DNA of 64,000 bases from Xanthomonas campestris pv. phormiicola (GCA_025666215.1 CP102593.1:628501-692500); one strand, 5' to 3'. Shown: positions 25,167-34,366, counted from the stretch's first letter. The notes: a model not told the origin generated them from the letters alone. Numbers and translations: made by a program.

Positions 25167-27295
25167 GCTTGTTTCTCCTTCGCGACTGAAACGAACCTGT
25201 CGTCCCAGGAAGGGCTGACCTCCGTACCATCCGCACCGATCCTGATCCGTGCATCCCCGAGGATCCCAGGGTCCCTCACGATCGGGCCGGACAACCTGGC
25301 CTTGGTGGTATCGAGCAAGGCGACGACCGTACGAGGCAGGGATGCGGGCGACAAGCCGCGCTCCAGTTCCTTGACCGCCTTGAAAAGCTCGTATGTCAAT
25401 GCGATTGATTGCAGGGATTGGCCGCTCCCCACCTCGAGGAAGCAGAGAGGGGATCGGGGCCGTCCGGCGGTAGGAAGGCGAAGCATCCTGACCTGGCGAA
25501 CTGGCACTACCAAGATGGCTTGTCGCTGTTGCGGCGGAAGCGGTTGCCCAAAGGTGGTGGTAAGCGAAACTTCAAAGTCTTGCCCATTGTTGAGTAGGTT
25601 CTTCACCTGTTTCGCCACCTCGAACAACCTCTGGCCCCTGTCGTCGTCTTCTACTACTTGCTGGAAGGCCTCGAGGATGTTCACGTCGGCCACGACGGCA
25701 GAGCGCGTGCAGACGCTGCGCCTGACCAACCGACACGCGAAGTCGCGAACGATTCGCTGCAAGCGACTTGCCGCTGCCGGGTTCCTCCGGCGGACGGAGG
25801 CCGAGGAAAGCAAGTCATCTGCCTTGGCTAGCTTGCGCAACAGCTCGAGCTCGGTTTTTGCCAGTACTTGGTACTTGCGGACGAACTCGATACCGCCCAC
25901 GATGGAGCGGCTGAACCGGGTGTCGAGCTCGCCAAGCAGTACCTTGCTCCGGCCGCTGACCGCCACCTCGACGTCAGGGCTAGCCATTGCCGGGTCCAGC
26001 AGGTCTACCAGGTTCTCCAGCAGGGAACCGATCGCCGCCGGCAGGTATGAGTCCTTGCGCTCCTGCAGGAAATGCTGGAGCCCTAGCAGGACGCGAACCT
26101 CGGGCTTCTCCTTGTCGAGCATTAAGTCCTTGATGCCGTGTCGCAACGCGCTGGCTGCTTCCGGTTCCCAACGATGGAAAAGCGCGTGCTGGTAGCCGGA
26201 GGTCGCAAGGTGGAATGCGGCGGTCAACTGCTGTCGCCGGGGGGTGCTCGCTTGTTCGGCCGCCTTGTCTTGCTCCATCAAGTACGCGGCCCACTGGCAA
26301 GGATCGCCTTGCTGGTCCTGGCCTGCAGGGCGGCTGCCCGCGAGCAAGTAGGAGACAAGGGAGAAGAGATCGCGGAAGCTCCAGCGCTTGCCACTTGCCA
26401 GTTCGTACCAGCGCAGGATCTGAAGCAATGCGATACGGGGCTCTTCGCGAGCTAGCAGGCGCTGGCTATGGCAAAAGGGGCAGTCGTCACCGGCGGGGCA
26501 TTCGCCGGCACCGGGCCAGTGCGTCGGACTCGTGGCGTATGCAATGAGGGTCGAGGCAGGAGAGGGTAGCCCCTCGTCGGGACTGACCAGCAATGACTCG
26601 ACATCCATTGGCCAGACGGCAACTTCAGGGAAATCGACCAGCGGCCAGCATGAAGGCGCGGTGGAAGAAAGGCTGACGGACCGTGTGACCGCCTCGAGCA
26701 AGTCCCGCGCTCGGCCAAGGCCATGGTCAAGCGCGTGGATCAATGCGTCGTCCAGAACACCACGATTGACGCAGCACAGATAGTAGCGTCCAGGGGTGCT
26801 ATCGAGCAGTCCAAGAAGCTCCTCCACCAGCAACTCCGGAGCGGGGCGTCCCTCTTGCCCGGCCGTGGCTGACGCGTCCTGCACGATGGACAATTGCATC
26901 TGCCGTGGCACGGAGGCGAGGTTACCCGCGTCGATGTCGACAACCCGGGCGACGGCTTTGCCGGCGGGTGGGTGGAACGCCTCTGACAGGCTTTCGATCA
27001 GCTTTCCCTTGGCTGCCAGTCCCTTGTCTAGGCAGTTGATCGTGTGCTCGATCGCCTCGGTCTTTCCGTTCCCGGGGCCACCTACCAGTAGCAGTATGCG
27101 AGGGGTTCCCGGCGCTCCGGATGCTGCCTCCTGCGCCCAGACCTCGAGCCGCGAGATCAAGCGAGTACGCAGCAGCTCCCTGCCAGGCCGGCCGCTGCCA
27201 GGATCAAACAAGCGCTTGACGCCACCCGAGTGATGTCCGGCCCATTCAAGGAGGTCCTTCGGGAACCTTGGACTCGCCTTCGATGCATTTTCCAT
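25163..27295 (-). CDS. P-loop NTPase, DptF-like restriction component
   Basis: This 710-residue protein has a Walker A motif GGPGNGKTEAIEH at residues 72-84, preceded by a hydrophobic strand (RILLLV). A candidate Walker B/sensor region is YYLCCVNRGVLDDAL. A Cys cluster, CPAGDDCPFC near residue 270, probably binds zinc. SFRDLFSLVSYLLAG further on resembles the helical lid of AAA-type ATPases. This arrangement (P-loop, Cys cluster, lid) fits DptF/DndF of phosphorothioation-dependent restriction. The gene begins 18 bases after the methyltransferase stop and overlaps the next gene by four bases. It likely energises or regulates the complex with the DptG- and DptH-like partners. Confidence 0.65.
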   Translation of the reverse strand: MENASKASPRFPKDLLEWAGHHSGGVKRLFDPGSGRPGRELLRTRLISRLEVWAQEAASGAPGTPRILLLVGGPGNGKTEAIEHTINCLDKGLAAKGKLIESLSEAFHPPAGKAVARVVDIDAGNLASVPRQMQLSIVQDASATAGQEGRPAPELLVEELLGLLDSTPGRYYLCCVNRGVLDDALIHALDHGLGRARDLLEAVTRSVSLSSTAPSCWPLVDFPEVAVWPMDVESLLVSPDEGLPSPASTLIAYATSPTHWPGAGECPAGDDCPFCHSQRLLAREEPRIALLQILRWYELASGKRWSFRDLFSLVSYLLAGSRPAGQDQQGDPCQWAAYLMEQDKAAEQASTPRRQQLTAAFHLATSGYQHALFHRWEPEAASALRHGIKDLMLDKEKPEVRVLLGLQHFLQERKDSYLPAAIGSLLENLVDLLDPAMASPDVEVAVSGRSKVLLGELDTRFSRSIVGGIEFVRKYQVLAKTELELLRKLAKADDLLSSASVRRRNPAAASRLQRIVRDFACRLVRRSVCTRSAVVADVNILEAFQQVVEDDDRGQRLFEVAKQVKNLLNNGQDFEVSLTTTFGQPLPPQQRQAILVVPVRQVRMLRLPTAGRPRSPLCFLEVGSGQSLQSIALTYELFKAVKELERGLSPASLPRTVVALLDTTKARLSGPIVRDPGILGDARIRIGADGTEVSPSWDDRFVSVAKEKQA

Positions 27296-27313
27296 GAGTT
27301 CCCTCTACCTTCT

Positions 27314-28657
27314 TTATGCCATGGCCACTGCGAGCGCGGGCTGCCTTGCCACGCTAGCTCTTGCTTGCTGTTTGGTCGATTGCTTCAACTGGTCGAGGAT
27401 GGACATAACGGCAAGGCCGATGGCCTCGGCGAGTAGCGGGGGGACTGCGTTGCCTACCTGGGTGTAGCGGGGGCATTCCTTGGTACGCATCTTGCCGCCG
27501 GTCGTGAACTTGCCGCGGAAGCGAAACCAGTCAGGGAAACTCTGCAACCGGGCGCTTTCCCGCACGGTGAGGATCCTGGGCTCGGAGTAGTGAAGGACAT
27601 CGTCCGGTAGGGTGGTGATCGTCGGCGCGGGTTCCCAGGCCGACATGGGGTAGACCCGGTGTTTCTTGATTCCGAACCGTGCCCGGCTTGCCTCGTTCAT
27701 CCTTACTCCTTGGGTGCACTCCTTGATGATCGCCCGGAACCGCTCCCGTACCTCGTCCCCGTGCCGCGCGAGGCGCATGCTGTCCATGGCATCAGTCCGG
27801 CAATGCTTGTGCATCAGCTTCTGGTAGCTAGTCGATGGGCCGAGATACACAGGCTCTTCGAAACCCTTGGGCGAGAAGGGATCGACGCAAGTGGTGGTGA
27901 AGGTGCGCTTGACCAAGAGATCCGATATCGCATCTTGGGCCGAGACAAGCTTGGTCTTGGGAAGCCCATGCTTGGCGAGCATCTCCAGCCGCTTCGACCC
28001 AAGTGCCTTGAAGGCATGCATGACGCCTCCCTCGAGCCTTGACGCTAGATGCCCAGCTATTCCAATGACGATCAGGCGCGAACGCCGCTGGGGCACCCCG
28101 AACAGGGATGCATCCACGATCTGGCCGTGTACTTCATAGCCAATGCCTTCGAGGCTTCTCTTGAGCTTCTCGTAGTAGGACTCCGGGACCTGCGCCTCCG
28201 CTCCTTCTTCCTGCTCGATCCCCTTGCTCGAATGCGCGACCTTCATACCAGGAACGTTCTCCAGTACCAGGATCGACGGCCGTATGGCGTCTACGACCTG
28301 CACGTACTTCTCGAACAACTGGTTCCGGGGGTCGGCCTCCTGTCTCCGGCCAGCGAAGCTAAATCCCTGGCATGGCGGGCCGCCAGCGAGCACATCGATC
28401 TCGCCCCGAAGGCCGGCAAGTTCGCCACGATGGTTGTCCAATAGCTCGTCGATACCGCAGGCCTGCTTTTTCAGCCAGGATGGCCAATCGAACTTGTCGA
28501 CCGGAACTTTCCTGTCCCCGAGGAAGTTGTCGGAGAACGTCTCGAACGCCATCGGGTCCCGCTCCACGGCGAACCTGCCTTGTAGCCCTGCCATGGACAG
28601 TCCTAGCGAAAGGCCGCCACAGCCGGAGAATAGGTCTACGAATTTGTACTTGGACAT
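27314..28657 (-). CDS. dcm: C5-cytosine DNA methyltransferase
   Basis: This 447-residue protein starts MSKYKFVDLFSGCGGLSLGL, motif I of m5C methyltransferases. Catalytic Cys96 lies in GGPPCQGFSFAGRR (motif IV), ENV at about 133-135 (motif VI), QRRSRL (motif VIII), and the end carries ESARLQSFPDWF and QVGNAVPPLLAEAIG (motifs IX-X). The enzyme transfers a methyl group from S-adenosylmethionine to cytosine C5. Target specificity lies in the variable region between VIII and IX and cannot be read. It is the first gene of an operon with three restriction-type genes and Vsr. The start at 28657 has only a weak upstream AAGAAA; an in-frame extension to 28864 shows no domain. Confidence 0.9.
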   Translation of the reverse strand: MSKYKFVDLFSGCGGLSLGLSMAGLQGRFAVERDPMAFETFSDNFLGDRKVPVDKFDWPSWLKKQACGIDELLDNHRGELAGLRGEIDVLAGGPPCQGFSFAGRRQEADPRNQLFEKYVQVVDAIRPSILVLENVPGMKVAHSSKGIEQEEGAEAQVPESYYEKLKRSLEGIGYEVHGQIVDASLFGVPQRRSRLIVIGIAGHLASRLEGGVMHAFKALGSKRLEMLAKHGLPKTKLVSAQDAISDLLVKRTFTTTCVDPFSPKGFEEPVYLGPSTSYQKLMHKHCRTDAMDSMRLARHGDEVRERFRAIIKECTQGVRMNEASRARFGIKKHRVYPMSAWEPAPTITTLPDDVLHYSEPRILTVRESARLQSFPDWFRFRGKFTTGGKMRTKECPRYTQVGNAVPPLLAEAIGLAVMSILDQLKQSTKQQARASVARQPALAVAMA

Positions 28658-28876
28658 GTATGGGCTAGGTTTCTTGGTGTCGGGCTGGACAACGTGATCA
28701 CGGGGGACGTAGTTGCCCTCCCGCCTATCTGGCGTGCTCCCTGGATCGTGGGCATATCGGCGCGGCTGGCGCATCTGCTTGGATCTCGCCGTGTCTACGC
28801 CATGGAGAAGGACGTTCAATTGCGCGCCTCTGCGGGCGCAGTGGAAGGGAGGTCCGCAAGGCAACCGGCCATGGGC

Positions 28877-29470
28877 TCAGCCACGTACGGACTCCTTGCC
28901 GATCGCCTGCGCCAGCCACGATGGAAGGATGGCGCGCGAGCTCGTCAGCGCGTGCCATTCAGGTGGGGGAAGGGTGCGTCGTAGTGCGATCAGGGCCTTG
29001 CTCGCATGCGCCGGGCCCATCCAGGCAAGGGCGCGTATTGCTGCACCTGCCGGACTGCTGCCCAGCACCAGCATCCATTGGGGCGCGTGCTTCACGAGCA
29101 CCTCCGAGCGTCCAAGCTGCAGCTTCTTGGTACGCCCGGACGTGAGGAAGACCTCTTCTGCAGGCACTTGCCTGGTCAGCCCCAGAAGGTTCGCGGCACT
29201 GGCTCCATGCGAGGCGACCATGTCGCCGCTCTGCTCGGCGATTGACTTTACGACCTTGTCGGGCGAAGGCGGGCGTGCGCCGGACCGGCAAGGGACCGGG
29301 GCAACATATGTTCCCCGCGCGACACGTAGCAACTTGCCCTCCTTCGCAAGGCGAGAAAAGGCTTGGTCAATCGCGGCCCTGCTTCCAAGATGCAGGAATT
29401 CCTTTGGGGAAAGGACGCCTCCCTCGGTCAGGGATCGCGCATGCAGCATGATCGACTCTGGCAGGTTCAT
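28877..29470 (-). CDS. DUF6088 / AbiEi-like antitoxin-type regulator
   Basis: This protein is 197 residues from ATG 29470 (GAGGG upstream); upstream in-frame ATGs at 29515 and 29530 would add 15-20 residues across the palindrome. The N-terminus MNLPESIMLHARSLTEGGVL leads into a winged helix (SPKEFLHLGSRAAIDQAFSRLAKEGKLLRVARGTYVAP), typical of DUF6088 and AbiEi-type type IV antitoxins. The rest resembles the AbiEi C-terminal antitoxin fold (SIAEQSGDMVASHGASAANLLGL). In such systems the protein represses its own operon and counters an AbiEii nucleotidyltransferase toxin. No AbiEii gene is adjacent, so it may instead regulate the defence operon that starts 220 bases downstream in the same direction. 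Confidence 0.75.
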   Translation of the reverse strand: MNLPESIMLHARSLTEGGVLSPKEFLHLGSRAAIDQAFSRLAKEGKLLRVARGTYVAPVPCRSGARPPSPDKVVKSIAEQSGDMVASHGASAANLLGLTRQVPAEEVFLTSGRTKKLQLGRSEVLVKHAPQWMLVLGSSPAGAAIRALAWMGPAHASKALIALRRTLPPPEWHALTSSRAILPSWLAQAIGKESVRG

Positions 29471-29500
29471 GTCAGCCCTCGTGGGAAGTAAGAATTCTAC

Positions 29501-29513
29501 GTCAGTTTCTGAC
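29501..29513. promoter_or_regulatory. Palindrome upstream of the DUF6088 gene, possible operator
   Basis: GTCAGTTTCTGAC is a perfect 5-3-5 inverted repeat 31 bases upstream of the preferred start at 29470. AbiEi-type proteins repress their own promoters through short inverted repeats, so this is a plausible site. If translation began at 29515 the palindrome would be inside the gene. Confidence 0.4.
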
Positions 29514-29644
29514 ATTCTGACTGCTGCCATGCACCGTTAGGGCACCTCATCTTTGCCTCCTGTCCTCTCACAGCTTGCGATTGGCGGCAATCGCAAGCAC
29601 TGGATCGAAGTATTCTTCCCCTCGATCGAGCCCGTTCAGAGAAG

Positions 29645-30060
29645 CTGCTGTGACGCGGAGTACAACGGCAAGCGCAAGCGGACGCGTCGAGAGGTGTTTC
29701 TGTCCGAGTGGATCAGGTGGTGCCGCGGAGGGCCTGCTGGTGCTGGTCGACCGCACTACCCGAAGCCTGGCAGCCAGGCCGTCAGCCATACCCGCTGGAG
29801 ACGATGCTACGCATCCACTTTTTCATGCGACACCGTGCAACATCTGGCATAGGCCGTTGCGATGAAGCTGTCAGGTCTTCTATTGGGCAAATGTGAGCTT
29901 GCCGGTCAGTGTGTTTTGAGCTTCTATGACTTGATTTGGCTCGGCTTTCTGCGCTACTCGCCCGCGATCAATGTAGCGCGCTCGCGCGCGTTCAACGCAG
30001 AGCATCTGGCTGGAGGGCAAGGGTCACTACGGCATGGACTTGAAGTCAGGCAGGATCAGT
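29645..30060 (+). pseudogene. Degraded IS5-family transposase remnant
   Basis: Pieces of an IS5-type transposase are readable in different frames: AEYNGKRKRTRREVFLSE, then VDQVVPRRA, GRQPYPLETMLRIHF (a typical IS5 N-terminal block), and further on LLGKCELAGQ, which resembles the downstream segment of the same family after an internal deletion. The catalytic DDE region is missing or unrecognisable. It is an old, immobile remnant at the right end of the element. Confidence 0.6.
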
Positions 30061-30167
30061 TAGAACGAAGGCTGTTTGCATTCTGAAGAAGAGGGCGAGG
30101 CTTTGGACCGGCAGAGTCACTTCTGCTGTGCCACCCTGATTCAGCTATGGCTTAGTTGCGTGCTGCT

Positions 30168-30221
30168 GTCCAATGATGTCCATGGATGTCTACAAAATTT
30201 GGGGGCATTAATGGGGGCATT
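30168..30221. repeat. Short direct repeats, candidate integrase arm-type sites
   Basis: ATGATGTCC is followed by ATGGATGTC (30173-30190), and TGGGGGCATT occurs twice (30200-30209 and 30212-30221). Such closely spaced direct repeats beside a tRNA-like sequence are typical of the attachment region of tyrosine-integrase elements. Confidence 0.45.
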
Positions 30222-30273
30222 TGTGCCTTGAATTCTGCATTTTTCATTTATAGAACAAGAGATTGTGCTTAAA

Positions 30274-30296
30274 TTTCGAATCCCTCCGGGTCCCCA
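30274..30296 (+). other. Candidate attachment site (attR): tRNA T-arm/acceptor-like sequence
   Basis: TTTCGAATCCCTCC followed by GGGTCCCCA looks like the T-loop, the 3' T-stem strand and part of the acceptor end of a tRNA gene, without the rest of a tRNA. Elements that insert into tRNA 3' ends leave such a partial copy at one side. The complete tRNA and integrase would then lie left of the window. The tRNA identity cannot be decided. Confidence 0.4.
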
Positions 30297-30811
30297 GCCT
30301 GCATGGCCTCTTCGACCGCGAATCCTGCCGGTGGTGGACACCGCCTTCGGCGCTGCGGCGATCGTCGGCCTGCGGCGTATGACGCCGCTGCGCGGACTAG
30401 TACGGCTCGGGATGCCGCGCTGGCACCCTCTGCGTCGAAAGGCCGGCGCGCACTGCGTGTCTCTCCGCGCGCTCCGCATCATCGTCCATCGCGCATGGAA
30501 TTCCTTCCGCCGCTGGCCTGCATCGCCTTCGGCATTGCGGCGACCGGCGGTCTTGGGCGCGTGACGCCGCCGCTCCCCGGGATGCCGCGCTGGATTTCGC
30601 TGGGCTGCATCGCCAGCGCGTGCGGCGCACACAACACGACGTCCTCCGTCGTGCCGGCGCCGCCGCTGAGACGCTCGCGGCCGCGGTTTCTACGTTCGCG
30701 GCGGTCCAGGGCGGGCCATCTCTTTCGCATCCTCTCCGGTGCCCGTGTCAGCGAGGCCGCCATGAATGTCGTGGGGCGGGCTCCGTTGCGGCCCCTTGCC
30801 GGAGGCCACCG
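30297..30811. repeat. Gene-free stretch with an imperfect direct repeat
   Basis: This is GC-rich DNA between the putative element end and the hydrolase gene. A segment of about 75 bases (about 30339-30413) recurs imperfectly at about 30524-30594, sharing CGCCTTCGGC, GCGGCGA and GGGATGCCGCGCTGG. No gene was recognised on either strand; it may be a duplicated relic. Confidence 0.35.
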
Positions 30812-31642
30812 GTGATCGGTCCGCGCACCCCGCTAGGCAAGCCTGCGGTGCACTTGCTGGGCGACGACGATGCGCTGGCCTACCTGCGGCTCGGCGACGG
30901 CGCCCCGGTGGTGCTGGTGCATGGTGCGCTGTGCGACTACCGCTATTGGGCGCCGCAACTGCGCGGCCTGTCCGAGGGCTTCGAGGTCGCCGCACTGAGC
31001 CTGGGCCAGTATTTCCCGCAGTTGCCCTCGTCGCTGCGGCATCGCTTCGGCTGGCGTTGGCATGCGCAGCAGGTTGCCGGGTTCCTCGCCAGCTACGGAC
31101 AACCGGTGCATCTGGTCGGGCACTCGCGCGGTGCCGCCGTGGCCTGGCAGGCCGCGCTGCGGCAGCCGGCGGCGATCGCCAGCCTGAGCCTGTTCGATCC
31201 GGGCGGGCCGCAGCCGCAGGGCCTGCCGGAGGAGGTGGTGGCGATCCGCGCGCGGGCGATCGCCTTGCTGCGCGACGGGCAGGTCGAGGTCGGCCTGGAA
31301 TGCTTCGTCGATTCGGTCAGCCAGCCCGGCGCCTGGGCGCGCAGCAGCGCGACGTTCCGGCAGATGGTGCGCGACAACGCGCAGACCCTGGTGCCGCAGA
31401 TCGGCGATGCGCTGCCGGCCTACGACCGCGAAAAGGCCGCGGCGCTGGCGCTGCCGGTGCTGCTGGTCAGCGGCGAACTGAGTCCGGCGCAGTACCGCGA
31501 CAACGCGTCCGCGCTGGCCGAGTGGTTGCCCGATGCGCGCCACCACGTCCTCGCCGGCGCCTCGCACGGGATGACCTTCACCCATGCGCGGCGCTGCAAT
31601 GCCTTGCTGGCCGAGTTCGTGACATCGGTGCCGGTAGGTTGA
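30812..31642 (+). CDS. Alpha/beta-hydrolase fold protein
   Basis: This protein of 276 residues starts at a GTG with GGAG seven bases upstream. The alpha/beta-hydrolase core is complete: oxyanion region LVHGALCDYRYW, the nucleophile elbow LVGHSRGAAVA (catalytic Ser), an acid-containing loop around LPVLLVSGELSPAQY and the His near the end (LAGASHGMTF). No signal peptide, so cytoplasmic. The substrate is not predictable; similarity is to small esterases and C-C hydrolases. First gene on the chromosomal side of the putative element boundary, apparently monocistronic. Confidence 0.8.
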   Translation: MIGPRTPLGKPAVHLLGDDDALAYLRLGDGAPVVLVHGALCDYRYWAPQLRGLSEGFEVAALSLGQYFPQLPSSLRHRFGWRWHAQQVAGFLASYGQPVHLVGHSRGAAVAWQAALRQPAAIASLSLFDPGGPQPQGLPEEVVAIRARAIALLRDGQVEVGLECFVDSVSQPGAWARSSATFRQMVRDNAQTLVPQIGDALPAYDREKAAALALPVLLVSGELSPAQYRDNASALAEWLPDARHHVLAGASHGMTFTHARRCNALLAEFVTSVPVG

Positions 31643-31924
31643 AGCCACGCAGGCATCCGCGCTGACGGACCGTCGCCCGTCGCGCGGAAATGATCGGAAG
31701 CGATGCTGGCCGGCATTGCCGTGATGTGCGGCCAGCAACCGTGGTCGGCGGCAGGCGGCGGGATGGCGCTATCGCACAACTGCGGCGCTTTGTGTGCAGC
31801 GTGCCCTGCTGCGTCGCCGCCGCACCCGCTTGCGGCATGCGCGTTGCGGTATGCCAGGCCGCTACGCGGCTCCGTGCCGTGGACGCATGCAGACCAGGCG
31901 GCTGCTGCGCCTGCACGCTTGGCG

Positions 31925-33484
31925 CTATCGCGCCGCGTGCCGCGCTTCGCCTGCGCGCGCAAACGAACCCGGCTGAGGCGAAGTGGGCTCGCCGCGATCC
32001 AGTTGCCGATAGCCGATCGCTTCGGTCAGGTGCGCGGTGGCGATCGCGTCGCTGCCAGCCAGATCGGCGATGGTGCGCGCCACGCGCAGGATGCGGTGCA
32101 AGGAGCGCGCCGACAGGCGCAGGCGGTCGATGGCGTGTTCCAGCAGCGCTTCGTCGCGCGGTTGCAGGCGGCAGTCGCGCAGGGTTTCGCTATGGCCGAG
32201 CTGGCCGTTGGGGCCGCCGGCGCGTGCGAGCTGGCGTTGCCGCGCCTGCTCCACCCGGTCGCGCACGGTGGCGCTGCTCTCGCCGGGAGCGGCGTCGGCG
32301 CGCAGCGCCTGCGGCGGCAACCGTGGCACATCCACATGCAGGTCGATGCGGTCCAGCAAGGGGCCGGAGATGCGCGCGCGATAACGGCGGATGCTGTCGT
32401 CGCTGCAGCGGCAACGGCCGCTGGCATCGCCGGCCCAGCCGCAGGGACAGGGATTCATCGCCGCGACCAGCTGGAAGCGGGCGGGGAATTCGGCGCTGCG
32501 TGCGGCGCGCGAGACGGTGACCGTGCCAGATTCCAGCGGCTCGCGCAGCACTTCCAGCGCGTGCCGGTTCCACTCGGGCAATTCGTCGAGGAACAGCACG
32601 CCGCGATGCGCCAGCGAGATCTCGCCCGGGCGCGGATGGGTGCCGCCGCCGACCAGCGACACCGCGCTGGCGGTGTGATGCGGTGCGCGGTAGGGCCGCT
32701 GCCGCCAGCGCGCCGGGTCCAGACCGCGGCCGCTGACCGAGGCGATCGCCGCCGCTTCCAGCGCCTCGGCCTCGCTGGCCTCGGGCAGAATCCCGGGCAG
32801 GCGCGAGGCCAGCAGGGTCTTGCCGCAGCCCGGGCTGCCGATCAGCAGCAGGTGGTGGTGGCCGGCGGCGGCGATCTCCAGCGCACGCCGCGCCTGCGCC
32901 TGCCCGCGCACGTCGCTCAGGTCGGGAAACGGCGTGGCCGCGGCCGGCAGGGCTTCGGCGGCGGGCAAGGTCTTGGTGCCGTTCAACAGCGCGCAGACCT
33001 CGAGCAGGGTGCGCGCGGTGAACGCCTGCACGTGCTGCGCCAGCGCCGCTTCGGGACCGTTGCCCGCCGGTACGATCAGCGTGCGTCCGGCCTGCGCGGC
33101 GGCCAGTGCCGCCGGCAGCACGCCGTCCACCGGGCGCAATTCGCCGGTCAGGGCCAGTTCGCCGAGGAATTCGTAGTGGCCCAGCGCCTGCGGGTCGAGT
33201 TGCCCGGCGGCGGCGAGGATGCCCAGCGCGATCGGCAGGTCGAAGCGGCCGCCTTCCTTGGGCAGGTCGGCCGGGGCCAGGTTGACGGTGATGCGCCGCG
33301 CCGGGAACTCGTATTGCGCACACAGGATGGCGGCGCGTACGCGATCGCGCGATTCGCGTACCGCGGCCTCGGGTAGGCCGACGATCTGCGTCGCCGGCAG
33401 TCCGCCGGACAGATGGACCTCGACCCGAACCGGAGGCGCAAGCACCCCCGCGCGGGCACGGCTGTGCACCAGCGCCAGGCTCAT
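31925..33484 (-). CDS. comM: YifB/ComM family Mg-chelatase-like AAA+ ATPase
   Basis: This 519-residue protein matches ComM: an N-terminal Lon-protease-S5-like domain (VEVHLSGGLPATQIVGLPEAAVRESRDRV), Walker A GSPGCGKTLLASRL near residue 218, Walker B GVLFLDELPEW, and the CPCGW cysteine segment. The C-terminal part (DLHVDVPRLPP...LSARSLHRILRVARTIADLA) is the conserved lid. ComM is a hexameric helicase that drives branch migration during natural transformation. The gene overlaps no neighbour but follows ubiK by 13 bases in the same orientation, an order common in related genomes. Confidence 0.92.
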   Translation of the reverse strand: MSLALVHSRARAGVLAPPVRVEVHLSGGLPATQIVGLPEAAVRESRDRVRAAILCAQYEFPARRITVNLAPADLPKEGGRFDLPIALGILAAAGQLDPQALGHYEFLGELALTGELRPVDGVLPAALAAAQAGRTLIVPAGNGPEAALAQHVQAFTARTLLEVCALLNGTKTLPAAEALPAAATPFPDLSDVRGQAQARRALEIAAAGHHHLLLIGSPGCGKTLLASRLPGILPEASEAEALEAAAIASVSGRGLDPARWRQRPYRAPHHTASAVSLVGGGTHPRPGEISLAHRGVLFLDELPEWNRHALEVLREPLESGTVTVSRAARSAEFPARFQLVAAMNPCPCGWAGDASGRCRCSDDSIRRYRARISGPLLDRIDLHVDVPRLPPQALRADAAPGESSATVRDRVEQARQRQLARAGGPNGQLGHSETLRDCRLQPRDEALLEHAIDRLRLSARSLHRILRVARTIADLAGSDAIATAHLTEAIGYRQLDRGEPTSPQPGSFARAGEARHAAR

Positions 33485-33497
33485 GGTGGCGGGTGGG

Positions 33498-33767
33498 TCA
33501 GGCTTGCGCGGACGGCGCGTCGCCGCTGCGCGCGGCTTCCAGCGCGGCGACGCTGCGTTCCAGCGCTTCCAGCTTCTCGCGGGTGCGCAGCAGCACCGCG
33601 CGCTGCACGTCGAATTCCTCGCGGGTGACCAGGTCGAGCTTGCCCAGCCCGGCCTGCAGCGCGCTCTTGAAGGTGCTCTGCAGTTCGTCGCGGGATTCGC
33701 GCAGGCCTGGCGGCACCAGGTCGCTGAGGCGGCGGGCGAGGTCGTCGAGGTGATTGAGGTCGATCAT
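33498..33767 (-). CDS. ubiK: UbiK (YqiC/BMFP-domain) ubiquinone biosynthesis accessory factor
   Basis: This 89-residue protein starts MIDLNHLDDLARRLSDLVPP and is largely coiled coil, with the BMFP signature REEFDVQRAVLLRTREKLEALE. UbiK helps the ubiquinone biosynthetic complex, binding UbiJ and lipids. The start at 33767 matches the family N-terminus; a longer frame is not used. It precedes comM closely. Confidence 0.88.
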   Translation of the reverse strand: MIDLNHLDDLARRLSDLVPPGLRESRDELQSTFKSALQAGLGKLDLVTREEFDVQRAVLLRTREKLEALERSVAALEAARSGDAPSAQA

Positions 33768-33879
33768 GGCGATGCTCCGGCAGGGAGCGCCAGACTGCGG
33801 CACCCTTCGGTTCGGGGCCATCGGTATCGGGCGCGGCGCGCTGTCGGAAAATTCCGGCGATGGGGCGCGCGCCATTTGA

Positions 33880-34281
<402 letters not shown>

Positions 34282-34366
34282 CGGCTGAGGCGGCGCCGCC
34301 CATGCGACACCGGCAAGCCGGTGTCGCGTTCCGCGGTCGCTGCGGCCGGGCGTCGGGGCCGGTCGC

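Noticed and set aside
18103..27295. A BREX or DISARM system
   Set aside because: No PglZ, PglX, BrxL, DrmA/B helicase or DUF1998 features are seen; the motor and partners resemble DptFGH instead.
30274..30296. A complete tRNA gene at the element border
   Set aside because: Only a T-arm and acceptor-like end are present; no D-arm, anticodon arm or matching 5' acceptor strand is found upstream.
30141..30632. A 163-codon minus-strand frame over the putative attachment site
   Set aside because: No ribosome binding site or motif, Arg-rich composition, and it crosses the tRNA-like sequence.
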